A DNA stretch of 64,000 bases, taken from contig CAZPUQ010000001.1 of assembly GCA_964589785.1 (NCBI GenBank), positions 372,001-436,000 on the forward strand, given 5' to 3'. Positions within the stretch are counted from its first letter, which is position 1. The number at the start of each line of letters is the position of its first letter. The translations under genes and the position numbers were made by a program. Below are positions 1-6,665 of the stretch, in pieces. The stretch is from JAGVSR01 sp964589785 (lineage in GTDB: Bacteria; Pseudomonadota; Alphaproteobacteria; Rhizobiales; Hyphomicrobiaceae). The notes under the pieces are model-generated. The model was not told where the DNA came from and ran no database searches. It saw only the letters and a program-made list of their open reading frames with translations.

Positions 1-328
1 CAACTTCGATCCGGAGCAGTTGGAGGCCTATCGCACGGCGTGGCGCGACCCCGCCGCGATCCATGGCTCATGCTCGGACTACCGGGCAGCCCTGAGCGTC
101 GACCTGGCACACGATGCGGCCGACATCGACCGCAAGGTGGCGTGCCCGTCGCTTGTGCTCTGGGGGTCGAAGGGCCTCATGCACGAACTCTTCGACATGG
201 AGGCCGAGTGGCGCAAGCGCCTCGCCGCGCCCCGCTTTGCGACGCTCCCCGGCGGGCATTTCTTTCCCGACCAGTTTCCGAACGAGACCGCCGCGTGCTT
301 GCGGACCTTGCTCGATGCCGGCGCGTGA
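1..328 (+). CDS. alpha/beta hydrolase, 3' part only (haloacetate dehalogenase-like)
   Basis: The gene enters from the left edge, so only about 108 C-terminal codons are visible, open from base 2 and ending in TGA at 326-328. The visible part has the layout of the end of an alpha/beta hydrolase: a beta strand LVLWGSKG that in this fold leads to the acid residue, then GGHFFPDQFP, whose His is in the place of the catalytic His, then a final helix. The spacing and the wording GHFFPDQFP fit the haloacetate dehalogenase/epoxide hydrolase branch. The nucleophile lies outside the window, so the substrate cannot be inferred. It converges on nspC with a gap of only 3 bases. Confidence 0.75.
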   Translation, partial: NFDPEQLEAYRTAWRDPAAIHGSCSDYRAALSVDLAHDAADIDRKVACPSLVLWGSKGLMHELFDMEAEWRKRLAAPRFATLPGGHFFPDQFPNETAACLRTLLDAGA

Positions 329-331
329 GGC

Positions 332-1474
332 TCAGCCGAGGCGGCGGCGGAACTCGTCGTATCCGAAGGAGCGCAGCACCTCGTAGCGCCCGTCCTCGTG
401 CAGCATCGAGAGATCCGGCAGGGGCGTACCGTTGAAGGTCGTGTTCTTCACGAAGGAATATTGCATCATGTCCGTGAAGATGAGCCGGTCGCCGGCCTTC
501 AGCGGCGCGGCGAAGGAATACTCGCCGATGATGTCGCCGGTCATGCACGTCTTGCCCCCCAGCACGTAGGTGTGGGGCAGGACGCCGGGCTTCTTCGCGC
601 CGAGAATGATCGGCGTGTAGGGCACCTCCAGCACGTCGGGCATGTGCGTCGACGCCGACGTGTCGAGGATGGCGATGTCCTTCTCGTTGCGGTGCAGGTC
701 GAGCACGGTCGCCACGAGCCAGCCCGCGTTAACGACGAGGCCGGCGCCGGGCTCCAGGATCACCTCGACGTCGAAAGCCGCGCGGAACGCCTGCAAAGCC
801 TCGATGAGCGGGGCAAGATCGTAGCCCGGCCGGTTGATGAAGTGGCCGCCGCCGAAGTTCACGGCCCTCACCTGCCGGATCTCGTCGGCGAAGGTCTCCG
901 CGACGTGGCGGATGAGACCGGCTGAGCCGTCCTCGCGCGCTTCGCACAGCGCGTGCACATGCAGGATGTCGATCTCCCCCCAGGGGATGTCGCCGCTCTG
1001 CGACTTCGGGGTGCCGAAGCGCGAGCCCGGCGCGCACGGGTCATAGAGCGGGCCGCCGAGCGTGGCGCTTGAGTAGCCGGGGTTGATGCGCACGCCGACC
1101 TTGCGTCCGGCCGCCTTCGCGGTCGCCATGTGCAGGCGCACCTGCCCCGGCGAGTTGAAGTAGATGTGATCGGCGATCGCAACGAGGCGCTCGACCTCGC
1201 CCGGAGCGTAGGCCGGCGCGTAGACGTGGACCTCCTTGCCGAACTCCTCGCGACCGAGGCGCGCCTCGTACTCGCCGGACGCCGTCGTCCCGTCGAGCGT
1301 GTCGCGCAGGATCGGGAAGGCGGCCGGCATGGCCCACGCCTTGGTGGCGAGCAGCATCCTGATGCCGGTCTCGCGCTTCAGCCGCGCTGCCGTTTCGAGG
1401 TTGCGCTTCAGGTGGGCGACGTCGAGGACGTAGGCGGGCGTTCTGAGGCCCGCGGGAAGGTTCGCAGCGGTCAT
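332..1474 (-). CDS. nspC: carboxynorspermidine decarboxylase
   Basis: A PLP-dependent decarboxylase of the fold III (alanine racemase/DapA-DC) type that decarboxylates carboxynorspermidine or carboxyspermidine in the alternative polyamine pathway; cytoplasmic. The 380-residue product matches the usual NspC length. The N-terminal segment RTPAYVLDVAHLKRNL and LLATKAWAM, with the presumed PLP Lys at residue 45, are typical. Further along are GGGHFINRPGYDL, LEPGAGLVVNAGW, a CEAREDG loop with the second active-site Cys, and a C-terminal MMQYSFVKNTTFNG segment. The partner carboxynorspermidine dehydrogenase is not visible. A sigma-70-like promoter lies 35 bases upstream. A GGAG sequence 12 bases before the ATG is the likely ribosome site. 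Confidence 0.93.
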   Translation of the reverse strand: MTAANLPAGLRTPAYVLDVAHLKRNLETAARLKRETGIRMLLATKAWAMPAAFPILRDTLDGTTASGEYEARLGREEFGKEVHVYAPAYAPGEVERLVAIADHIYFNSPGQVRLHMATAKAAGRKVGVRINPGYSSATLGGPLYDPCAPGSRFGTPKSQSGDIPWGEIDILHVHALCEAREDGSAGLIRHVAETFADEIRQVRAVNFGGGHFINRPGYDLAPLIEALQAFRAAFDVEVILEPGAGLVVNAGWLVATVLDLHRNEKDIAILDTSASTHMPDVLEVPYTPIILGAKKPGVLPHTYVLGGKTCMTGDIIGEYSFAAPLKAGDRLIFTDMMQYSFVKNTTFNGTPLPDLSMLHEDGRYEVLRSFGYDEFRRRLG

Positions 1475-1508
1475 CGTCGTCGCTGTCTCCGGAACGCGAG
1501 AGGAGCGC

Positions 1509-1538
1509 GCTATATGGCACCGACGCGCGGTTTGTCAA
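1509..1538 (-). promoter_or_regulatory. sigma-70-type promoter for nspC
   Basis: Read on the minus strand there is a perfect -35 hexamer TTGACA (1533-1538), an 18-base spacer and a -10 TATAGC (1509-1514). It sits 35 bases upstream of the nspC ATG. A perfect -35 is uncommon in this GC-rich DNA, so the call is fairly strong, but no transcription start is known. Confidence 0.65.
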
Positions 1539-1561
1539 AGTCCCGGCCCCGGCCGGGCGCG

Positions 1562-2029
1562 TCATTCGGCGATCGTCACCTCGAACACGCGCGCGGCCGT
1601 CTCGCCGGAAGCGAGCCGCGCTTCGACCGCAAACCGGTCCGTGCCGGAAGCGCCCGCGCGCGCCGTGTAGTAGACGCCCGTACCCGTGACCGTGCGGCCG
1701 GCGCACGTGCCGGAGGCGGAGGCGGCAATCGTCGTCTCCTGGCCGGCGCGAAAGCTAATGTCGCCGTGCGCGGGCGGCTGCGTCACCGTGATGTCGGGAG
1801 GGGCCGTCGCGGTACACGCCTCGTCCCAACCGGCGAAGACGAACACGCGCGCGGGGCGGCCCGCGACCACGGGTGCGCTGCGCGTTGCGGCATCGCGCGT
1901 TGGCGCGCCGGCCGCGGGGGCCGACGGCACGCCGCCGGACGGTGCCGTGCCGCCGCACGCGGCGAGCAGAAGCGTCGTGGCCGTCGCGAGGACCGGCAGG
2001 GTAGGTCGGCATCGTCCTATGGGTCGCAT
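1562..2029 (-). CDS. small exported lipoprotein of unknown function
   Basis: The 155-residue product begins with a type II signal peptide: a short charged start, a hydrophobic stretch LPVLATATTLLLAAC, and a lipobox LAAC placing the lipidated Cys at residue 25. A low-complexity Ala/Gly/Pro linker follows, then a globular part of about 100 residues rich in alternating beta pattern (for example VTQPPAHGDISFRAG and GTDRFAVEARLASG). This could be an Ig-like beta sandwich, which is inference only. The ATG at 2029 was chosen because it opens directly onto the signal peptide; longer in-frame extension upstream is not protein-like. I do not recognise a named family. Confidence 0.7.
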   Translation of the reverse strand: MRPIGRCRPTLPVLATATTLLLAACGGTAPSGGVPSAPAAGAPTRDAATRSAPVVAGRPARVFVFAGWDEACTATAPPDITVTQPPAHGDISFRAGQETTIAASASGTCAGRTVTGTGVYYTARAGASGTDRFAVEARLASGETAARVFEVTIAE

Positions 2030-2139
2030 CCCCGCCTCGGCTCGTTCTCGCGTCCATTGAGCGGCCTGCGACCTGCCGGACATTGCCACGCCGGCAGGCG
2101 AGGGGCTACGCTCACCGTGTCGCGAGCCCTGGAGCGCTG

Positions 2140-2445
2140 ATGGTCCCGAACCCTCATGTCCCGTCAAGCCCGGCTGTTCCGCCGCTGCTGCGCTTTCTCG
2201 GCCTGCACATGGCGTGCGGTATTGCCATCGGCGTGATTGTGGCCTCGCTGATGATTTTCGCCAATCTGGCGGGACTGAAGGATCTGCTCGTGGAGGCAGA
2301 CGAGCCGTTCGTCGCCATTTTCCTGCTCTATGCATTCAATGCGCTGACGTTCGCCGGCCTGTCCATGGCGGTCGCCGTCATGACGCTGCCGTACGACGGC
2401 ACGTGCGACATGCGCGATCCCGACGAGAAGGGCCCGCTGCGCTAG
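2140..2445 (+). CDS. small membrane protein, two predicted TM helices
   Basis: The product of about 101 residues has predicted membrane helices at roughly 22-44 (GLHMACGIAIGVIVASLMIF) and 57-82 (FVAIFLLYAFNALTFAGLSM), then a short polar tail DPDEKGPLR. Start at 2140 is chosen over an upstream in-frame ATG at 2083 because GGAG precedes it at a suitable distance and the upstream peptide is basic low-complexity sequence. The 3' end overlaps the convergent acetyltransferase gene by four bases. Function is not recognised; the layout resembles small conserved inner-membrane proteins of Rhizobiales. Confidence 0.65.
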   Translation: MVPNPHVPSSPAVPPLLRFLGLHMACGIAIGVIVASLMIFANLAGLKDLLVEADEPFVAIFLLYAFNALTFAGLSMAVAVMTLPYDGTCDMRDPDEKGPLR

Positions 2446-2906
2446 GCCGTCAGCGATCGCTCCAGCATGCGCCGGTACGCCACCATCCCCGACCGCGCAA
2501 ACCCGAAGCTCTCATAGAACGTCCGGGCGGCCGTGTTGTCGGGATCGGTCAGTAGCGTGATGCGGTGAGCGCCGTCGGCGCGGGCGGTCTCGATGACCGC
2601 CGCCATCAGGTGCCGGCCGACACCGCGCCCGCGTTCGCTTCTGGCGACGACGACATCCTCGAGCAGGGCTACGCGCCGGCCGAGATGGGTCGAGACCATG
2701 TAGTGCAGTACGGCCATGCCCACGGGGCGGCCGCCTTTCTCCGCCACCACGATGCGCGCCGCCTCGCCGAGGTCGAGGACCATGGCAAGCCCGCGCATCT
2801 GGGCCGTCCGGTCAGGCGCGAACTCGTGCTCCAGCGCAAACAGCTCCCCTAGGAGGTCGGCGAGGCGCGGCAGATCGTGGGGGCTCGCGAGGCGGGTGCT
2901 GGTCAT
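2442..2906 (-). CDS. GNAT-family N-acetyltransferase
   Basis: A 154-residue protein of the GCN5-related acetyltransferase fold, which transfers acetyl from acetyl-CoA to an amine. Motif A is visible as VALLEDVVVARSERGRGVGR, where the R-G-R-G-V-G loop binds the CoA pyrophosphate. The C-terminal ITLLTDPDNTAARTFYESFGF is the typical motif B (N-x-x-A-x-x-F-Y-E-x-x-G-F). The acceptor is unknown. The start at 2906 is supported by AGGAGA eight bases upstream; extending the frame upstream gives non-protein-like sequence. Confidence 0.88.
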   Translation of the reverse strand: MTSTRLASPHDLPRLADLLGELFALEHEFAPDRTAQMRGLAMVLDLGEAARIVVAEKGGRPVGMAVLHYMVSTHLGRRVALLEDVVVARSERGRGVGRHLMAAVIETARADGAHRITLLTDPDNTAARTFYESFGFARSGMVAYRRMLERSLTA

Positions 2907-2978
2907 GCGATGTCTCCTGGGCCCGGCGGCTGGGTCGGGTGGGGGCCGATGTCGGGACGCCCCGCAGCCCGGCCGGGC

Positions 2979-3031
2979 TTGTCGTCCCTGCGCCATAAAT
3001 GTTACATAGTTACAAACGCCGAACTTTCGGC
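2979..3031 (+). promoter_or_regulatory. weak promoter-like elements and small palindrome ahead of the SRPBCC gene
   Basis: TTGTCG (2979-2984), an 18-base spacer and TACATA (3003-3008) lie about 60 bases before the ATG at 3070. A short perfect palindrome GCCGAA-CT-TTCGGC follows at 3018-3031. The -10 match is poor, so this is a candidate only. Confidence 0.3.
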
Positions 3032-3069
3032 AAAACCGCTGCCGGAAAGGTGGCCATTGGGAGTGAAAC

Positions 3070-3612
3070 ATGAAGAATATCTTTGCAACCGCTCTCCTCG
3101 CAGGCGCCGCTTTCGGTCTTGCCTGCGCCGGCGCGGAAGCCGCCTCGCTCGTCTCCGCCAAGAAGCTGGAGGTCAACGTTGACGAGGCCAAGGTCGAGGC
3201 CGAGCGTCTCGCCATGTGGGAGAAGGTCGGCGGCTGGTGCGCGATCGCCGAGTGGCACCCGGCCATCGCCAAGTGCGAGGCATCGAAGGATGGCGACGTC
3301 GAGTTCCGGATCCTCACGTTGAAGGACGGCGGAGTCATCAAGGAGAAGCTCGTCGAGAAGGGTTCCACGAGCTACAAGTACGAGATCGTCGAAAGCCCGC
3401 TGCCGGTGAAGAACTATACGGCGATGTTCTCCGTCACGCCCGATGACGACGACCTCGACGAGATCAACGTCGTGTGGTCGGCCACCTACGATGCCAACGG
3501 CAAGGAAGACAAGGAGGCGCGCAAGGTCATCGACGGCATTTTCAAGGACGGCATGGAGAGCATCAAGGCCAAGTACGCCTCCGCTCCCAGCAAGGACGAC
3601 GACAAGGATTAA
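3070..3612 (+). CDS. exported SRPBCC-fold (polyketide cyclase-like) protein
   Basis: The 180-residue product has a Sec signal peptide (KNIFATALLAGAAFGLACAG, cleavage near AEA). The mature domain looks like the SRPBCC/START-like ligand-binding fold used by polyketide cyclase-like and MxaD-type proteins. It opens with a beta strand and the AMWEKVGGWCAIAEWHP helix region, continues with a SKDGDVEFRILTLKDGG hairpin, then YEIVESPLPVKNYTAMFSV, and ends in a long amphipathic helix (ARKVIDGIFKDGMESIKAKY). Periplasmic, ligand unknown. The Lys/Asp-rich tail (SKDDDKD) is probably disordered. A strong intrinsic terminator follows 45 bases after the stop. Confidence 0.75.
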   Translation: MKNIFATALLAGAAFGLACAGAEAASLVSAKKLEVNVDEAKVEAERLAMWEKVGGWCAIAEWHPAIAKCEASKDGDVEFRILTLKDGGVIKEKLVEKGSTSYKYEIVESPLPVKNYTAMFSVTPDDDDLDEINVVWSATYDANGKEDKEARKVIDGIFKDGMESIKAKYASAPSKDDDKD

Positions 3613-3657
3613 GTCCGTGCGGTCGCGGGCCTCGTTCCCCAATCCGCACCAAACAAG

Positions 3658-3692
3658 AAAGCCGGGAGACGCGCGTCTCCCGGCTTTTTCTT
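3658..3692 (+). terminator. rho-independent terminator, probably bidirectional
   Basis: A near-perfect GC-rich inverted repeat (arms around AGCCGGGAGACGCG and its complement) is followed by a T-run on the plus strand and preceded by an A-rich run. It can therefore stop both the gene ending at 3612 and the convergent gene ending at 3717. Confidence 0.85.
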
Positions 3693-3716
3693 TTGTGGGC
3701 CGGCAACTACCAGCAA

Positions 3717-4034
3717 TTACCAGCCGAAGCGCAGATAGATACCCGGGCGGCGCCAACCCCAGGGATAACCGCCGTAGAATCCACCGTAGTAGGGACGGTA
3801 GTAGTAGGGCCGGTACCAGCGGCGATGATGCCACCGGCGATGGTGCCAACGCCGATGATGCCAACGGCGATGACGCCAATGGCGGCGATGGCGCACCTCC
3901 TCGGTCACCTTCGCGTCGGCCGTGGCCGCCTTGGTCGCCACGCCCGCGCCGGCGAGCGGAGCGGCCGATGACGGCATGGTGAACGCGAACGCACCCACCA
4001 GGAGCGCCGACGCCACGGCGAGTTTCATTTTCAT
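3717..4034 (-). CDS. exported His/Arg/Trp-rich repeat protein
   Basis: The 105-residue product has a clear Sec signal peptide (KMKLAVASALLVGAFAFTMP, cleavage near SSAA). It continues with a short Ala/Thr linker, then an extraordinary basic aromatic segment of tandem H-H-R-R-W units (residues about 49-74), and a Tyr/Gly-rich end containing YRPYYYRPYYGG and PWGWRRPGIYLRFGW. The repeat could bind metals, nucleic acid or acidic polymer; none is proven. A second gene of similar plan lies at 5681-6001. The start is supported by GGAGAT seven bases upstream. No family name recognised. Confidence 0.75.
   Translation of the reverse strand: MKMKLAVASALLVGAFAFTMPSSAAPLAGAGVATKAATADAKVTEEVRHRRHWRHRRWHHRRWHHRRWHHRRWYRPYYYRPYYGGFYGGYPWGWRRPGIYLRFGW
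3816..3890 (+). repeat. five tandem 15-bp units inside a coding region
   Basis: Units at 3816, 3831, 3846, 3861 and 3876 follow the pattern CCANCGGCGATGATG with one to three changes each. They encode the H-H-R-R-W repeats of the minus-strand gene. Change of unit number by slippage would keep the reading frame. Confidence 0.85.
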
Positions 4035-4699
4035 GCCGATCTCCTCAATTTACCGGAACAGCACTTCCCCGAGTCTATCTCAAGTAGGTTTGGCACCGAA
4101 GAGTTGCAAGCAGAAACGCCTACGTTCGTTTGCGGACATTTTGCCGGGTCTGCGACTAAGTGTGAGATCGAAAGTCCGCTGCTTGCTTTTTTGCGCGCCC
4201 TCGTTGACCTCGCGATGCGACGCATCGCGGGCGCACCGCGCGGCATTGTGCAATGCAGAGCGCGCGCGCTGCACAATGCCACGCGCAGTTTCGATCTCGT
4301 GATCGCTGACGCGGCTCGCTTCCGTGCCGAGGTGTTGCTTCGCGCGATGGCAACCGACGTCACAGCGGCGGAGCGCGCTTCGCGTTCGCTTGTGCGTCGG
4401 AGGAGAACCCGGAGAGGCGGCGCGTCCTCGTCGTCCCGTCGCCGATCGGGGTGGCTGGTGGCGGGAGCGCGTCTCACTGCGCGCAGGCGCGGCGGCAACA
4501 TCGCGCGCAGGAAGCGTTTTCCCCGCCCAATCGCGCAGGAATTTTTCTTGATTTTCCAGATCGTTCGCCCGTCCCGGCGGGAGACTGGACCTTGGTGGCA
4601 TTTGACGTCGCTCAAACTTGACCTAGGATGCCTGCGCCGGGATGTCGCACCGTCACGCGCGCCGCCCGGACCGCCGCAGCCGACCTGGGAGAATCTTGC
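4035..4699 (+). other. 665-bp non-coding region with palindromes
   Basis: No convincing gene is seen. Open frames here on both strands are Arg/Ser-rich and protein-unlike. Structure is present: a perfect palindrome CGCGATGCG-A-CGCATCGCG at 4211-4229, then an inverted repeat with arms GGCATTGTGCA (4242-4252) and TGCACAATGCC (4270-4280), and a T-run at 4188-4195. The motif TGCAATGCA at 4249-4257 recurs as its complement at 44578-44586. It may hold a small RNA, a structured leader or regulator sites for the DUF2189 gene; this is inference. Confidence 0.45.
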
Positions 4700-5539
4700 A
4701 TGACGCCGAAGTCCGAGTGGCCCGAGGTGAACCGGATCACGCTCGACGACCTCAACGACGTGGTCGTGGCCGGCATTGCCGACTTCCGCGAGCATCCGGG
4801 CTACGGAGTGGCCATCGGCGCCCTCTTCGCCGTCGGCGGCTGGCTGCTCGTCTATTTCCTCTGGGAGGCCGGCCTCCCCTTCCTCATCTATCCGCTGGCG
4901 ATGGGCTTCGCGCTCGTCGCGCCCTTCGCGTCAGGCGCGTTCTACGCCGTGAGCGACCTGCGCGGCCGGGGTGAGCCGGTGACGTGGAACAGCGTGTTCG
5001 CCGCGCTCGCCCGGGAAAAATCGGGCCGCGATCTCGGCTGGCTCGCGCTTATCACCTTCCTGGCCCTCATCCTCTGGTTGGAGATCGCCGCCGTCCTGAC
5101 CTTCGCGTTCGGCGGCATCAATACCTTCGACACCGACTACCTCTCCAAAATCTTCGATAGCAACGCCGGCATGGCCTTCCTGCTTATCGGCAACCTGACC
5201 GGCGCGCTCATCGGCTTCGGCGTCTTTGCGATCACCGTGATCTCCTTCCCGATGCTGTACGATCGCGACACCGACTTCATCACGGCCATGGTGACGAGCG
5301 TCCGCCTCGTCGAGAAGAACCCCGTCACGATGCTCGCGTGGTGCGCCTTCATCGGCATCATCATCGGCCTGTCGGTGATGTCGGCGTTTCTCGGGCTTCT
5401 GGTTCTCCTCCCGATCATCGGGCATTCGACGTGGCACCTCTACCGAGCCGCGGTGGAGCCGGCGCGCGGGCCGAGCCCCGCCGCGGTCCGCGACACCCGG
5501 AGCCCCGCGATGGGCACGCCGCGCCTCGCCGAGGGCTGA
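4700..5539 (+). CDS. DUF2189 family integral membrane protein
   Basis: The 279-residue product opens with a soluble segment (VNRITLDDLNDVVVAGIADFREHP). About six membrane helices follow, in pairs around residues 35-80, 110-145, 155-190 and 210-250. This matches the plan of DUF2189 predicted membrane proteins (about 250-280 residues, DxxRHPxYG-like start). Function of the family is unknown. The start at 4700 follows GGGAGA and gives the typical family N-terminus; an upstream in-frame ATG at 4628 adds Arg/Ala-rich sequence. A strong terminator lies at 5605. Confidence 0.85.
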   Translation: MTPKSEWPEVNRITLDDLNDVVVAGIADFREHPGYGVAIGALFAVGGWLLVYFLWEAGLPFLIYPLAMGFALVAPFASGAFYAVSDLRGRGEPVTWNSVFAALAREKSGRDLGWLALITFLALILWLEIAAVLTFAFGGINTFDTDYLSKIFDSNAGMAFLLIGNLTGALIGFGVFAITVISFPMLYDRDTDFITAMVTSVRLVEKNPVTMLAWCAFIGIIIGLSVMSAFLGLLVLLPIIGHSTWHLYRAAVEPARGPSPAAVRDTRSPAMGTPRLAEG

Positions 5540-5604
5540 AACCCGGCCGAGATCCTCCCGCACCGCAGTGCAGTGCATGCCATCCAGGTCCTCCAGTAGC
5601 AAAC

Positions 5605-5638
5605 TGCCCCGGCTCGGTTGAGCCGGGGCAATTTTTTT
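5605..5638 (+). terminator. rho-independent terminator
   Basis: A 10-bp perfect stem TGCCCCGGCT / AGCCGGGGCA with a six-base loop is followed by a run of seven T. It ends the DUF2189 transcript 66 bases after its stop. Confidence 0.9.
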
Positions 5639-5680
5639 ATGGAGGCGCCTCTTCACGCACGCCGCCGAGCGGCGCCGCGA

Positions 5681-6001
5681 CTAGCGGCGGCCCCTGTGGC
5701 GGTGATGACCACGGTGGTGATGATGGTGACGATGCCGCCAGTGCCGGTGCGGCCGGTAGCCATACCCGTAGTACCCGAAGCCGCCGAAGTGCGGCCCGTG
5801 GCACCAGCGGTAACCACCCCGCCAGTGGCAGTGCCGATACGGCCTCAGATGAACCCTCTCGATCTGGCCCGTGGACGATTCCGTCGCCGCGGCAAGAGCC
5901 CCAGCTGCCCCGGCACCAAGCGGGACGGCACTGGCCGGCGTGCCGAGGCCGCTTGCCAACAGGAAACCGCCGACGGCTGCCGCCAGAAGTGACTTACGCA
6001 T
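5681..6001 (-). CDS. exported His-rich small protein
   Basis: The 106-residue product has a Sec signal peptide (RKSLLAAAVGGFLLASGLG, cleavage near ASA), an Ala/Gly linker, then CHWRGGYRWCHGP with two Cys. A Tyr/Gly segment follows and the end is a dense His/Arg tail (RHRHHHHHRGHHRHRGRR). The plan is like the gene at 3717-4034: signal peptide, linker, basic His-rich C-terminus. Such tails commonly bind Ni, Zn or Cu, but role and partner are unknown. The start at 6001 opens directly onto the signal peptide with a GGAAAGG sequence upstream; the frame further upstream is not protein-like. Confidence 0.75.
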   Translation of the reverse strand: MRKSLLAAAVGGFLLASGLGTPASAVPLGAGAAGALAAATESSTGQIERVHLRPYRHCHWRGGYRWCHGPHFGGFGYYGYGYRPHRHWRHRHHHHHRGHHRHRGRR

Positions 6002-6254
6002 GTGGATTGCCTTTCCGTTGAAAACAGCTTTGCCAAAACACCGGACTTCCCGGACCGTGATCCGCTTCCTGAGACTGATCCAAAACTCGAACGTTTCGAA
6101 TGGGCCCCCGGTTCCGATGGCCGCGTCACCGCAGCCTCCTCTTTCAAGTGGTGCTTGAGCTTGGCCATAACAAGACGCGGCGCCACACATGAAATTGCCA
6201 CGGGCGTAATCTACGTCACGGGCGATCGACAAAGCGAGGGGCGGTGCGGGTCTC

Positions 6255-6665
6255 ATGCGAGGGAAAGCTTGGCTGTGCGGGGCGGCTGCCGTGCTGGGGC
6301 TGACAGCCGCGGCATTTCGCGCCGCTGACGCCGCTCCGGTATTCCAACTCCAATCCCTTGCGGGATCGGAGTGGGGGCTGCCTGGCGATGACGGCGTGAT
6401 GATCCAGTTTCGCGCGCATCGCGTCACGGGGTTCTCCGGCTGCAACCGCTTCAATGGCCGGTATGCCTATGAGGCCGGGTATCTCACGATCGGTCCGCTC
6501 GTCGTGACGCGCAATGGATGCGCGCCGCGTGCGCGTGACGGCGAACGCGCCTTTCTCGCCGTGCTCGACGACACGCGCCGCGCGACCGCCACGCATCTTG
6601 TCCTCACGCTCAGGGACGGAACCGGCGCGGCGCTGGCCACGTTGCGGAGGGGGGATTGGGACTGA
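6255..6665 (+). CDS. exported META-domain (HslJ-like) protein
   Basis: The 136-residue product has a signal peptide (about residues 1-27) and one META domain, the small beta-barrel found in HslJ. Diagnostic sequence is LAGSEWGLPGDDGVMIQF, then VTGFSGCNRFNGRYAYEAG (the G-x-N-x-F/Y-x-G core) and LTIGPLVVTRNGC. HslJ-type proteins are outer-membrane or periplasmic and linked to stress tolerance, with no known enzyme activity. The 3' end overlaps the following MFS gene by 10 bases, suggesting coupled translation. Confidence 0.85.
   Translation: MRGKAWLCGAAAVLGLTAAAFRAADAAPVFQLQSLAGSEWGLPGDDGVMIQFRAHRVTGFSGCNRFNGRYAYEAGYLTIGPLVVTRNGCAPRARDGERAFLAVLDDTRRATATHLVLTLRDGTGAALATLRRGDWD

Noticed and set aside
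3816..3890. Short regular repeats resembling a CRISPR array
   Set aside because: Unit is only 15 bp with no spacers, and it codes for H-H-R-R-W repeats in a gene with signal peptide.
4031..4795. A 254-codon minus-strand frame across the gene-free region
   Set aside because: Protein-unlike composition (Arg, Ser, Ala), no ribosome site, and it overlaps the start of the DUF2189 gene.
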